In this document: in pieces, positions 1 to 8,269 of the stretch
Layout: each line of letters begins with the position of its first letter
Numbering within the stretch: position 1 is the stretch's first letter
NCBI GenBank assembly: GCA_029211145.1
Contig: JARGEQ010000040.1
Location: forward strand, 95,934 to 159,933
Origin: Marinimicrococcus flavescens
GTDB taxonomy: Bacteria; Pseudomonadota; Alphaproteobacteria; Geminicoccales; Geminicoccaceae
DNA length: 64,000 nucleotides
Direction of reading: 5' to 3'
Position numbers and translations under genes: made by a program
Notes under the pieces: generated by a model
What the model was told of the DNA's origin: nothing
Database searches by the model: none
The model's input: the letters and a program-made list of their open reading frames with translations, nothing else

Positions 1-2
1 CG

Positions 3-551
3 CTGCGCGACCTCCTGGTGGGGCGCGAGCCTTTGGGCGTGCTGGCCTCGCCGCTCTATCTGGGGCTGGTGATCGGCACCGTGCTGGCGGGATTCCTCGT
101 GGTCCGGCTGGTGCATCTCGCGGAGCGGCGCTCCGGAAGGCCCCTCGCCCTCCGCTCGCCGGCCCGCCAGCGGGCCCGGCGCCACCTCTACGAGGTGTCG
201 GACGCGATCGGCCTCGCCGCGTTCACCGTGACGGGCGTGGCGGTGGCGATCTCCTCGCGCACCGAGCCCTTGTGGCTGTGGGCGCCGCTGCTCGCGATGC
301 TCACCGGTGCGGGCGGCGGCATCCTGCGCGACCTGGTGCGGCAGGCGGACCGGATCGACAGCCTGCACGACGCCTTCTACGCCGAGGTCCCGCTGATCTG
401 GGGCTTTCTGCTGATCGCGGTGCTCCTGCTGGCGGGTCCGACGCTCGACCCCGATCTCTTCTTCGTCGCCGTGCTGGTCACGATCTTCGGCGCGTTCTGG
501 ACGCGGATCGCCGTGGTGTTCCTGCGCATCAAGAGCCCGGCCTTCGCCTGA
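3..551 (+). CDS. UPF0126/TRIC-type membrane protein (YadS/YicG-like), 5' end cut by window
   Basis: The reading frame is open to the left edge. It begins inside the conserved LRDLLVGREP stretch that ends the first UPF0126 repeat, so the start codon lies outside the window. What remains is the tail of repeat 1 and a full repeat 2, including a second GGGILRDL motif and several hydrophobic helices (for example around LYLGLVIGTVLAGFLVV and IWGFLLIAVLLLAG). Members of this inner-membrane family are about 200-210 residues with two repeats. They are related in fold to TRIC cation channels, and E. coli YicG was linked to glycine transport. The substrate here cannot be told. A GTG at position 18 could be mis-called as a start, but it would cut the family domain. 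Confidence 0.85.
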   Translation: MRDLLVGREPLGVLASPLYLGLVIGTVLAGFLVVRLVHLAERRSGRPLALRSPARQRARRHLYEVSDAIGLAAFTVTGVAVAISSRTEPLWLWAPLLAMLTGAGGGILRDLVRQADRIDSLHDAFYAEVPLIWGFLLIAVLLLAGPTLDPDLFFVAVLVTIFGAFWTRIAVVFLRIKSPAFA

Positions 552-663
552 GGGCTTGCCGACGCAGCGCCCCTGGCCGGGACATGACGGGCTCGTGTCT
601 CGACGCAGGCGTGCGGTCCCCTCCCCGCCGCCTTTCCGTGGCGCGCGGACGGCCCGTCGATTT

Positions 664-1798
664 CTACGCGCAGCCGTGGTCCACGCCGATCGTGTAGTCG
701 ATGCCCTCCCAGCGGTCCGTCGGCGGGTAGCGCATCGTGAAACCGATGGTCCGCGTCTCGCCGATGGTCTCGGGCGCGAGGAAGACGCCGTGCATGTCGA
801 AAGGCGCGGGGCTCGACGGCTGCTCGGCGACGAGCTTCCAGCCGTCGAATCCATAACGCAAGTGAACGGTTCCGGGCTGTCGACGAGAAGGTTGCGACCG
901 GCCGGAAGCCCGCTGAAAGGGCTGCCCTGTCGCCAGTGCCAGGTCCGTGCCTCGCACCGCCCGCCGAGGTAGCGACCGGCGACGCAATCGCGCATTTCCA
1001 CCGGCCGCTTTCCGGCACCGGCCACGAGCGGCTGCATCGTCCATCTGCCTAATTGCCGCCAGGGCCAGCCCCACCTCGACGGCATCCCGCGACCAGACCA
1101 GATGGTAGCCGCCCGGGTCGTCGTGCGTGGTGCCCCACGGCACGCTGAGCCTGGCGACGATAGCCGGCGCTGGTCCGGGAGAACCCGCAGCTCGCCTGGA
1201 GGCGCAGGACCGAGCCGCCCTTCTCGGCGACAAGATCCTGACCGGCCCGGGCGGTGTTGTGCCGGCCGCTTCCATGCATGTGCGGTGCCAGGAGCGCGTA
1301 GAGGCGAAGGCCGCCCCCTGCCAGCTGGTAGCGGACCAGCAGGACGTCGCGCAGCGGGTCGGGAAGGACCTCGAGCCTCAGCCGGTATCCCGCACCTTCG
1401 TGGGTGATCGCCGGCAACGGAATGTGCGGCCCCGGGGTTTCGACCGCGTAGCTGCCGACGCGCTTGACCTCGAACCAGCCGCCTGGGCCGGCGACGATGA
1501 AGCCCAGGTCCCTGATCTGCGGGATCCCCGTGGCCGGCCAGTAGACCTCGTTGACGATGCCGTAGCCTATCGTGGCCCAGAGGCGGCCGGGTCCGAGCGA
1601 CGTGGTCACGGCGTCCTTGGCGCTCGTCGTCCATGTGGGCGCGATGCCGGGCCAGCCCGGCGCCGGTCGATCGCCGGGCATCTCAACCGCCGGGCCGGAT
1701 GCTGGCGCGGCTGCTTCGCCGATGCCGGGCCTTTCACCCGTGGCAGGCATCCCGCCATCGGCCGGATCGTGCTCCCGCATCGAACGATCTCCCGGCAT
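664..1798 (-). pseudogene. Decayed GH15 glucoamylase (glucodextranase-like)
   Basis: The leftward N-terminal part (about 1798-1189) reads as the GH15 N-terminal domain, with WTTSAKDAVTTSLGPG, GIVNEVYWP and PQIRDLGFI motifs. After a frame change, the start of the catalytic domain appears (about 1152-1044: RLSVPWGTTHDDPGGYHLVW then SRDAVE). It then jumps straight to the C-terminal domain seen in bacterial GH15 enzymes (about 970-664: PFSGLPAGRNLLVDSPEPF, then in another frame LRYGFDGWKLV and DRWEGIDYTIGV). Intact relatives are about 800 residues; this locus could encode under half of that. At least two internal deletions and two frameshifts are needed. Most of the catalytic barrel is missing, so no activity is expected. 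The open frames on both strands here are by-products of high GC. Confidence 0.8.
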
Positions 1799-1906
1799 CG
1801 ACCTGATGGAGAGAGCCCGAAAGACTAAGATCGAAAGCGCGCCATGGCACGCGCGACATTGCGTGGCGACACGGCCCGGCAGGGCGCCGCAGCGCTCCCC
1901 GCCTCC

Positions 1907-2806
1907 TCAGACCTCGATCCACCCCTCGCTCACCGGCACCGCCCCACCGGCCACATGGACTGCCACGACCTCGCCGCCCCGCTTCTCCGCGCGGGTCTCG
2001 ATGAGGCTGGGGCGGCCCATCTCCACGCCCTGGGCGATGCGCCAGGAGAAGGTGCCCTCGGCCTCGCCGGCGATTGCGGCCAGCAGGCCGGCACAGGCGG
2101 CAGCGGCACTGCCCGTCGCCGGATCCTCGGCGATGCCGTGCGCCGGGGCGAACATGCGGGCACGCAGGTCGGCTGCGTCCCCGCCGACGTCGCGGGAGAA
2201 GAGGAAGACACCGTGCCCCCCGTCGAGCGCCGCATCGGCCGGCGGCGGGCGCAGCTGCCCGAGGACCGCCAGGTTCGCCACCTCCACGACCAGGAAGGCA
2301 GCACCGCAGGAGGCGATGCGCGGCGAGGCCGGGCCTGCCACGATCTCGCCGGGATCCAGGGCCAGCCACGCGGCCACCTTCTCCACGGCCGGCGCCCCGC
2401 CCAGCGAGGGTCGGGCCGGCGCCTCGAGCTCGGCGCGCACCGGCTCGCCATCCTCGCGAAAGACGGTCACCGGGACCGGCCCGGCCTGCTCCTCGAGGAC
2501 GAAGCGGGAGCGCCCCTCCCCGTCCGGCCGCGGCACCCGGTCGAGGCGCGCCAGCACCAGCGCCGTGCCCACGGTCGGATGGCCGGCGAACGGCATCTCG
2601 CCCTTGGGGGTGAAGATCCGTACGTGGCACAGACCGGCCGGGTCCTCGGGCGGCAGGACGAAGGTGGTCTCCGAATAATTGAACTCGGCGGCCACCGCCT
2701 GCATCTGCTCCGTCGACAGGCCCGAAGCCTCGGGCAGGACCGCCAGTGGATTGCCGCCGAAGCGACGGTCGGTGAAGACGTCCGTCGTCAGGAAACGGTA
2801 GCGCAT
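1907..2806 (-). CDS. PhzF family isomerase/epimerase
   Basis: This 299-residue protein starts at MRYRFLTTDVFTDRRFGGNPLAV, the classic PhzF opening. It has the NYSETTF segment carrying the presumed catalytic Glu (about residue 46), GHPTVGTA, and the second-half signature EDPATGSAA. PhzF proteins have a two-domain diaminopimelate-epimerase fold and catalyse isomerisations of small metabolites; the founding member acts in phenazine synthesis. No other phenazine gene is present, so the substrate is unknown. The start at 2806 is chosen because it matches the family N-terminus; the open frame continues upstream through the DUF1127 gene. It sits 11 bp behind that gene in the same direction, with a MocR regulator diverging beyond. 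Confidence 0.88.
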   Translation of the reverse strand: MRYRFLTTDVFTDRRFGGNPLAVLPEASGLSTEQMQAVAAEFNYSETTFVLPPEDPAGLCHVRIFTPKGEMPFAGHPTVGTALVLARLDRVPRPDGEGRSRFVLEEQAGPVPVTVFREDGEPVRAELEAPARPSLGGAPAVEKVAAWLALDPGEIVAGPASPRIASCGAAFLVVEVANLAVLGQLRPPPADAALDGGHGVFLFSRDVGGDAADLRARMFAPAHGIAEDPATGSAAAACAGLLAAIAGEAEGTFSWRIAQGVEMGRPSLIETRAEKRGGEVVAVHVAGGAVPVSEGWIEV

Positions 2807-2817
2807 CGCCTGCTCCT

Positions 2818-3033
2818 TCAGCGCCAGAAGGGCTTGCTTGCCTCGGCCCATACATCGCCGCGGCTGAGGCCGATGTCCTTGAGCAGCCGGTCGTCCAGCT
2901 CGCGCAGGGCGCGGCGCTGCCGGCTGCGCTCGAGCCATAGCCCGATCAGCCCGGCGATCATGCGCAACGGGGCACGCCGGCGCAATTGGATGGAGACAAT
3001 ATGCCGACTGGGTGGTAACGTCGTGTCGCTCAT
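2818..3033 (-). CDS. DUF1127 small protein
   Basis: This is a 71-residue basic protein. Its C-terminal half has the DUF1127 pattern: RRALRELDDRLLKDIGLSRG followed by DVWAE. Such proteins are common in alphaproteobacteria. Some bind RNA or influence phosphate and stress responses, but no role can be read off here. The start MSDTTLPP is preferred; an in-frame ATG six codons upstream is possible. It is the first gene of a leftward pair with the PhzF-like gene and diverges from the MocR regulator. Confidence 0.8.
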   Translation of the reverse strand: MSDTTLPPSRHIVSIQLRRRAPLRMIAGLIGLWLERSRQRRALRELDDRLLKDIGLSRGDVWAEASKPFWR

Positions 3034-3079
3034 GGCAGGAAATCCGCACATTGCTACGGTTCAAAACCTCCCATGAGGG

Positions 3080-3118
3080 TGACAATCGAGTCAAAGCAAA
3101 CATTGTCATGCTGACAAT
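3080..3118. promoter_or_regulatory. Candidate MocR operator: TGACAAT repeats
   Basis: A perfect 7-bp inverted repeat, TGACAAT (3080-3086) and ATTGTCA (3102-3108), is followed by a second direct TGACAAT (3112-3118) that overlaps the first codons of the MocR gene. MocR/GntR proteins usually autoregulate through such short repeated half-sites in the divergent promoter. The assignment to this regulator is inferred from position. Confidence 0.5.
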
Positions 3119-4505
3119 TTCTTCCGACGACCTGCGGCGCCACGGCGGCCCCGTCTATCGCGGCCTCGCCGAGGCCCTCGCCGAGGCGATCGACGGCGGC
3201 CGGCTGCGCCCCGGCGACCGGCTGCCGCCCCAGCGCGAGCTGGCCTATGCGCTCAAGGTGACGGTGGGCACCGTCGGGCGCGCCTACGATCTCCTGATGC
3301 GCCGCGGGCTGGTGCGCGGCGAGGTCGGGCGGGGCACCTACGTGCAGGCCGGTGCTTCCGGCGAGACGCCGGCCGCCTCGCTGCTGGCGCCGCCCGGGGG
3401 CGACACGTTCGACCTCTCCACCAACAGCCCCTCGCCCACCGCGCCCCAGGAGCGGCTCCTCGAGCTCATGGCCGCCTGCGCCGGCGAGCCCCGCCTGCTC
3501 GGGGCGCTGCGCTTCTATCCGCCGGTGGCCGGCCTGCCGGACCAGCGCGCGGTCGCGGCCTCGTGGCTGGCCTCCCTCGGCGTGCCGGCGCAGGCTGTCA
3601 CCACCCTCTTCACCGGCGGCGCCCAAGGCGCGCTGGCTGCCTGCCTCGCCGGCCTCGCCCGCCCGGGCGACGTGGTGCTGACCGAGGCGCTCACCTATGG
3701 CGGCATCCGCAGCCTCGCCAGCCGGCTGGGCCTGCACGCCGAGCCGGTGGCGATCGACGCAGAGGGCATCGTGCCCGAGGCCCTCGCCCAGGCGGCCCGC
3801 CACAGCGGCGGCCGGCTGCTGCTCCTCAGCCCCAACATCCACAATCCCACCGGCGCCCACATGGGCACCGCGCGGCGCGAGGCGCTGGCCGAGGTGGCCG
3901 GGCGCGAGGGGCTCACCATCGTCGAGGACGACGTCTACGGCACGCTACTGCCCGAGCGGCCGGCGCCGCTGGCGGCCCTGGCGCCCGAGCGCACCGTCTA
4001 CCTCACCAGCGCCTCCAAGTTCCTCGCCCCGGGCCTGCGCATCGCCGTGGCCCACGCGCCGCCGCCCCTCCTCGACGCCGTGCTGGCCGCCCAGGCCGAC
4101 CTCGCGCTGGGCCATTCGCCGCTCTCCGCCGAGCTGCTGTGCCGGGCCCTCGCCGGGGGCCTCGCGGAGGAAGCCGCCGTTGCCCAGCAGGCCGAGGCAC
4201 GCGCCCGCCAGGAGCTCGCCGGCCGCCTCCTCGGGGGCATGCAGCTCAAACGCCAGCCGACCTCGCTCCATCTCTGGCTCGAGGCGCCGGAGCCGTGGTC
4301 GTCGGCCGAGCTGGCGCTGGCCCTGGCGCGCAGCGGCGTGATCGTGAGCCCCGGCGAGCGCTTCCAGGTCGGCCGCGGCGCGCCGCCCCGGGCCGTCCGC
4401 CTCTCGATCTCCGCACCGCACAGCCGCCAGCTCCTGACGCTGGCCCTCGAACGCGTCGCGGCAACGCTGGGAAGTGGCGCCGGCCGCCGCATGCCGGCCA
4501 TCTGA
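3108..4505 (+). CDS. MocR-type regulator: GntR winged helix fused to class I aminotransferase domain
   Basis: This is a 465-residue transcription factor. Residues 1-80 form a GntR winged-helix domain (GRLRPGDRLPPQRELA, then VTVGTVGRAYDLL, GRGTYV). The rest is a fold-type I PLP domain. SPNIHNPTG (Asn243/Asn246), EDDVYG (Asp274/275, Tyr277) and SASKFLAPGLRIA supply the cofactor pocket, with Lys304 as the presumed Schiff-base lysine. MocR proteins sense PLP or an amino-acid-like effector and usually control the divergent gene, here the DUF1127/phzF pair. The ATG at 3108 is chosen because it starts just before the winged helix. The effector is unknown. Confidence 0.9.
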   Translation: MLTISSDDLRRHGGPVYRGLAEALAEAIDGGRLRPGDRLPPQRELAYALKVTVGTVGRAYDLLMRRGLVRGEVGRGTYVQAGASGETPAASLLAPPGGDTFDLSTNSPSPTAPQERLLELMAACAGEPRLLGALRFYPPVAGLPDQRAVAASWLASLGVPAQAVTTLFTGGAQGALAACLAGLARPGDVVLTEALTYGGIRSLASRLGLHAEPVAIDAEGIVPEALAQAARHSGGRLLLLSPNIHNPTGAHMGTARREALAEVAGREGLTIVEDDVYGTLLPERPAPLAALAPERTVYLTSASKFLAPGLRIAVAHAPPPLLDAVLAAQADLALGHSPLSAELLCRALAGGLAEEAAVAQQAEARARQELAGRLLGGMQLKRQPTSLHLWLEAPEPWSSAELALALARSGVIVSPGERFQVGRGAPPRAVRLSISAPHSRQLLTLALERVAATLGSGAGRRMPAI

Positions 4506-4625
4506 GCGAGGCCGGGCACCGCACCGGCGCCGCCCTCCCGTGCGCTCTCAGGCGTTCCCGGCAAGTGCGTGTCGGTCCACCATGGCGCATGACAAGCGGC
4601 AGCCGCCGCCAGGGGAACCGCCTCC

Positions 4626-5057
4626 ATGTTCATCCGGCGTTACCGGCCAGTCGACCGCGACCGCGTCATCGGGATCTGGCTCGCTGCCTCCCGCGTCGGC
4701 CACCCTTTCGTGGGCGAGGCCGTGCTGCGCGAGCAGCAGGAAAAGGTCCGCGACGTCTATCTGCCCATGGCCGAGAACTGGGTGGCCGAGGTCGAGGGAC
4801 GCATCGAGGGCTTCATCGGCCTCCTCGACGATTTCGTGGGCGGCCTCTTCGTCGACCCGCGCCGCCACGGACAGGGGATCGGCCGCAGCCTTCTCCAGCA
4901 CGCCGCCACCCGCCATGGCCGCCTCACTGTCTCGGTCTACGAGGCCAATACCGAGGCCCTGGCCTTCTACCGGCGCTGCGGCTTCCTCGAGACCTCCCGC
5001 AAGCCGCGCGATGCAGAGGGGCGGCCGTTCGCCATCATCACGATGCGGCAGGCGTAG
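4626..5057 (+). CDS. GNAT family N-acetyltransferase
   Basis: This 143-residue single GNAT domain starts MFIRRYRPVDRDRVIGIW. Motif A is clear at GLFVDPRRHGQGIGRSLLQ, where the R/Q-x-x-G-x-G/A loop binds acetyl-CoA pyrophosphate. Motif B follows at VYEANTEALAFYRRCGF. It most resembles the YjaB/ElaA-like small-molecule or protein acetyltransferases. The acceptor is unknown. It lies 120 bp downstream of the MocR gene on the same strand and may not be co-transcribed. Confidence 0.88.
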   Translation: MFIRRYRPVDRDRVIGIWLAASRVGHPFVGEAVLREQQEKVRDVYLPMAENWVAEVEGRIEGFIGLLDDFVGGLFVDPRRHGQGIGRSLLQHAATRHGRLTVSVYEANTEALAFYRRCGFLETSRKPRDAEGRPFAIITMRQA

Positions 5058-5076
5058 AGGAAGAAGGTCCCGGCTG

Positions 5077-5110
5077 GCGCGGGCGCTGGGCACGGCTTCT
5101 CTTCCCGCTT
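5077..5110 (+). repeat. Divergent copy of the dispersed intergenic repeat
   Basis: The stretch reads GGCGCGGGCGCTGGGCACGG, then a C/T-rich tail, and parallels the better copies elsewhere (GC-rich core, GCGGC, T-rich run, GG). It is the weakest member. It lies just after the GNAT gene, where it could act as a terminator. Confidence 0.4.
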
Positions 5111-5282
5111 TTTTGCCGTCTGGGGCGGTGGCGGGGTGCGGCTCCGGGGGCACCTGGCGCGCCCACGGGATTCGCCGGTGCGTTCCCGGCAGCCCGGAAC
5201 GCGAGCTTCCAGCGGGTGTTTTCTCCACAAGGGCGCCCGGCCCGGCATGCCAGACCGCCCCCTCCTCCAGCCACGGTGCCCC

Positions 5283-5417
5283 ATGTCGCGAAAGTTTTGG
5301 ATCCTCGGCCTCTGCCTCGTGCTGCTGCTCCTGGCCTTCTTCCTGTGGCCTGAGACCCCCGGCGAGATCGCACCGCCCGAGCCGCCCGTGCAGGGGACCG
5401 CTCCGCCGCCCGACTGA
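5283..5417 (+). CDS. Small single-pass membrane protein
   Basis: This 44-codon frame begins MSRKFWILGLCLVLLLLAFF, one hydrophobic helix after a short positive start, and ends in a Pro/Glu-rich tail (EIAPPEPPVQGTAPPPD). The N-in topology with a short periplasmic tail is a prediction. Nothing identifies a function. The frame extends upstream to other starts, but the ATG at 5283 gives a sensible membrane protein. Reality as a gene is moderately likely. Confidence 0.45.
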   Translation: MSRKFWILGLCLVLLLLAFFLWPETPGEIAPPEPPVQGTAPPPD

Positions 5418-5460
5418 GGCGCCGGCCTTGCCGGCGACCAGATCCAGGATCGCTGCTGGC

Positions 5461-5497
5461 GCAGGCGCTGCGCGCGGCTTTTTCTTCTTCATTCCCG
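5461..5497 (+). repeat. Dispersed intergenic repeat, copy A
   Basis: The core GCAGGCGCTGCGCGCGGC is followed by TTTTTCTTCTTC. GCGCAG-GCG-CTGCGC forms a perfect short hairpin just before the T-run, as in an intrinsic terminator. It lies between the small membrane protein and the EF-hand gene. Confidence 0.6.
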
Positions 5498-5548
5498 TCG
5501 GTGGTGATCGGGGGCCGTGTGGCCCCGGTCGAGCCTCGGCATGCGCCT

Positions 5549-5893
5549 ATGGCGCGCCGGGAACCCGGCAGCGGCCGATGCGTTCGGCCTCCCACAGGCA
5601 CCGGACCACGGCATCTCTTCCGCCTGGTCCGGCGGCCGAAGGAGTACCGCACGACGAAAAACCTTCTGAAGCTCGCCGGCGTGTCCGCCTTCGCCCTGGC
5701 CCTCTCTGCAGCACCCGCGGCGGCTGACATCTTTGGCGACTGGGACGCGGACGGTGACGCCGGCATCAACGAGGGCGAGCTCAACCAGGGCGTCTTCGGC
5801 AGCTACGACAGGGACGAGAGCGGCGAGATCGACGAGACCGAGTTCGGCGACCTCGACGACGACCTGGGCGACCACGGCCTCTTCGACCTCTGA
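5549..5893 (+). CDS. Secreted EF-hand calcium-binding protein
   Basis: The mature part has two EF-hand loops: DADGDAGINEGE (canonical D-x-D-x-D-x-G, Glu at position 12) and DRDESGEIDETE. A clean signal peptide precedes them (KNLLKLAGVSAFALALSAAP, then AAA-D), so the protein should be exported to the periplasm. The coordinates use the nearest in-frame ATG, but residues upstream of the signal peptide look untranslated. A good Shine-Dalgarno (AAGGAG) ends about 7 bases before an ACG at 5651, where the signal peptide begins. An ACG start, or a mutated ATG, is plausible. An in-frame GTG exists at 5501. The function is presumably calcium buffering or sensing; no partner is adjacent. Confidence 0.72.
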   Translation: MARREPGSGRCVRPPTGTGPRHLFRLVRRPKEYRTTKNLLKLAGVSAFALALSAAPAAADIFGDWDADGDAGINEGELNQGVFGSYDRDESGEIDETEFGDLDDDLGDHGLFDL

Positions 5894-5903
5894 TGCCCGA
5901 GGG

Positions 5904-5924
5904 AGGGAGGCGGGGGGCCTCCCT
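5904..5924. terminator. GC hairpin after the EF-hand gene
   Basis: AGGGAGG (5904-5910) pairs with CCTCCCT (5918-5924) around a CGGGGGG loop, 11 bp past the stop codon. There is no U-tract, so it may stabilise the 3' end rather than terminate alone. Confidence 0.35.
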
Positions 5925-6083
5925 CTGGTGGGGGGCGTGAGCTTGAGCGGATCATGGCGCTGCACGCAGCTGTTCACATCGTGCTCTGCCGATTGCTAAA
6001 CTTGGTAGGCAGCAATCTTGAGCCGCCGGACTTCCGATCATGCCACACATGCGCAGGAGAGGACCCGTCACTTTTCAATATTT

Positions 6084-7079
6084 TCATTTTCTCATTTTAA
6101 CGAAATTTTCAAAGGCACTTCTTTCGAGCACGCCTGTCTCGCTACGGATCAACCCATCCATCAGCAGTAACTGGATACCACGCTCCTCTCCGGCAGGAAT
6201 TTTCTGCGGACGACCTTGATGGAGAATAAGCCCCCGCAGTTGCTGAAGCTTTCTAACCGTGGCAGCGGCAGCGTCGCTTAACTCCTTCCGCGCTCGATAA
6301 AGCTGCCGAAAAAAGTTCTGCATATTCTTACCACAAAGAACTTCCAGCGCTGTGTTGTAGTAAATTATCTTCGATGCATGATCTTGAGCAGCTGCCGCTG
6401 AACCGGCGAACCAAAGGGCGGCATGCGATTTCTCTGACAGAACGGCAAATTCTTTCAACCCGTAGAACCCATTGAGTCCCAACATCGCTTCTGGCTCAGT
6501 AGTACTAGCAACTACCATGTAGTCGGACGTGACGAATTTCTTTGATTTTCGACAGAAATATGCTGAAAACAGAGATCTAGGGAAAACTCTTGATCCTAGA
6601 GCAAGAGACAATAAACCGACTGCGTCTTCAATCCCTCCCAGAACGCCTCCTTCAACATCGCGATCGCTTTGTGGGCAAGCAATTACGATGATTGTTTGAT
6701 CGCTGAAGGAAAAATTTCTTTTGTTTATTTGTATGGATCCAGCTTCAGCTGCATTCGAGAAAGACAAGTTCGAGACAGGCAAGCCAACATCCATCCTGCC
6801 GCCAATGTGGAAGAAACTGACCAGCCTTTCGCGTGGGATCTCCACTTCTTGAAGGAGATGTTCTTTTACGGCACGTCGCGCGGAGCAGGTGGTGCCGCGC
6901 CAAGGATGAATCTGAACAAAAGCCAAATCGGCAATTTCGGACAGGGGTGCCAACTGTTCCGCAACTGCCAATTCAAACTCAGAGGGGTCCTCCGCAAGAG
7001 AGATCCATAGTCGATCCCCATCTTTGAGCTCTCTTGGAGCCTTTGAGGCTTTTGCATGGCTCATGATTTCATATGCCAT
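6084..7079 (-). CDS. HEPN-like domain protein of foreign (AT-rich) composition
   Basis: This 331-residue protein starts at MAYEIMSHAKASK after a purine-rich ribosome site. Base and codon use differ sharply from all neighbours: many A/T-ending codons and AT-rich flanks, especially at its 3' end. This points to recent transfer. The N-terminal 200 residues match no family I recognise. The C-terminal third (from about IIYYNTALEVLCGKN) is helical and ends in LQQLRGLILHQG, an R-x4-H motif typical of HEPN domains of the ApeA/RNase-LS-like type. It could be a ribonuclease or an inactive helical module. No nucleotidyltransferase, antitoxin or restriction partner is adjacent, so a defence role is only a possibility. 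Confidence 0.6.
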   Translation of the reverse strand: MAYEIMSHAKASKAPRELKDGDRLWISLAEDPSEFELAVAEQLAPLSEIADLAFVQIHPWRGTTCSARRAVKEHLLQEVEIPRERLVSFFHIGGRMDVGLPVSNLSFSNAAEAGSIQINKRNFSFSDQTIIVIACPQSDRDVEGGVLGGIEDAVGLLSLALGSRVFPRSLFSAYFCRKSKKFVTSDYMVVASTTEPEAMLGLNGFYGLKEFAVLSEKSHAALWFAGSAAAAQDHASKIIYYNTALEVLCGKNMQNFFRQLYRARKELSDAAAATVRKLQQLRGLILHQGRPQKIPAGEERGIQLLLMDGLIRSETGVLERSAFENFVKMRK

Positions 7080-7254
7080 TTTCTTCCCGGAGCACCCGCT
7101 TATCGAAGCGCCGCAGCAATGCTTAGCTCGGCATTTTCGCGCCCTTGCGATGCACAACCGCGTGGCAGAGCGAGACCAGCCGCTTCGACAAAACGGGCAC
7201 CAATGTTCGCGCTTGAGAGCCGGACGCAGCGCTGGTGCGAGCGCCTAGTTCTCC

Positions 7255-8229
7255 CTAAAAGCCCCCCGGATTCAGCACGAACCCCTCCCCCGGATCCCTC
7301 CCCTCCAGCACTGCCAGAATATTCGCCACGCACCGCTCGCCCATGAGCCGCTCGGCGTTCTCGTCCACGCCGGCGATGTGCGGGGAGAGGATGACGTTGT
7401 CGCGCGCCAGCAGCGGCGAGCCCAGGGGCGGCTCGTCCACGAACACGTCGAGGCCGGCGCCGGCGATGCGGCGGTGCTCGAGGGCGTCGTTCAGGGCCGC
7501 CTCGTCGACGATGCCGCCGCGGGCGGTGGAGACGATGAAGGCAGTGGGCTTCATCAGGCCGAGCTCGCGGGCGCCGATGAGGCCGCGGGTTTTCTCGTCC
7601 AGGGGCGTGTGAATGGAGACGATGTCGGATTCGCGCAGCAGGTCGTCGAGGCCGGTGAGGGCGATTCCGTGCTGGATAGCAAAGGTCTCGTCGGGGGCGA
7701 TGTCGTGGGCGAGGAGCACGGTGCCGAAGGGCTCGCAGCGGCGCGCCATGGCCTTGCCGATGCGCCCCAGGCCGACGATGCCCACCGTCTTCCCCCAGAA
7801 GCCGGGATGGAATCCGCCGCCCCAGCGCCCGTCGGCCACCGTGCGGTGGTGGCGCGGGAGGTCGAGGGACAACGCGATCGCCATCCCGAAGGCGTAGTCG
7901 GCCACGCTCTCGTGGTTGGTCCCGAAAGCCATGGCGACGGGCACGTGGTGGCGTGTGGCGGCCTCGACGTCGACACTGTTGAAGCCGACGCCGAAGCGGG
8001 CGACCACCTTCAGCTCGGGGCAGGCGGCAAAGACGCGATCGGTATAGGGCTCGTCGGCGGCGATGACGGCGCACTTGCCCTGGAGGCGCGCGATCAGCTC
8101 GTCCTCGGTGAAGCGGCGGCCCAGCTCGTTGAACTCCAGCTCGAAGCCGGCATCCTTCAGCGGCTGGAGGAAGGCCGCCTCGCGGCGGGCGAGAACGTGG
8201 AAGGCTACGAGAATGCGCCGGCTGGTCAT
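7255..8229 (-). CDS. D-isomer-specific 2-hydroxyacid dehydrogenase
   Basis: This is a 324-residue NAD-dependent enzyme of the PGDH/glyoxylate reductase family. The Rossmann motif GLGRIG is at residues 153-158. The catalytic trio is Arg237 (STARGG), Glu266 (DVFVDEPPL) and His284 (ILSPHIAG). RFGVGFNSVD near residue 80 is the usual family start of the substrate domain. It interconverts a 2-oxoacid and its D-hydroxyacid; the substrate is unknown. It is transcribed leftward, separated from the HEPN gene by about 175 bp. The gene to its right is also leftward, with about 40 bp between them, so the two may share a transcript. Confidence 0.92.
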   Translation of the reverse strand: MTSRRILVAFHVLARREAAFLQPLKDAGFELEFNELGRRFTEDELIARLQGKCAVIAADEPYTDRVFAACPELKVVARFGVGFNSVDVEAATRHHVPVAMAFGTNHESVADYAFGMAIALSLDLPRHHRTVADGRWGGGFHPGFWGKTVGIVGLGRIGKAMARRCEPFGTVLLAHDIAPDETFAIQHGIALTGLDDLLRESDIVSIHTPLDEKTRGLIGARELGLMKPTAFIVSTARGGIVDEAALNDALEHRRIAGAGLDVFVDEPPLGSPLLARDNVILSPHIAGVDENAERLMGERCVANILAVLEGRDPGEGFVLNPGGF

Positions 8230-8269
8230 GGGGGCTCTTCCGGGATTGATCCTGGTGGGGCGGGAGCGC

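Noticed and set aside
1907..2806. Phenazine biosynthesis locus
   Set aside because: Only a PhzF-like isomerase is present; phzABCDEG genes are absent, and PhzF-like proteins are widespread in non-producers.
6084..7079. A two-gene HEPN/MNT toxin-antitoxin system
   Set aside because: No nucleotidyltransferase or other small partner gene is adjacent on either strand.
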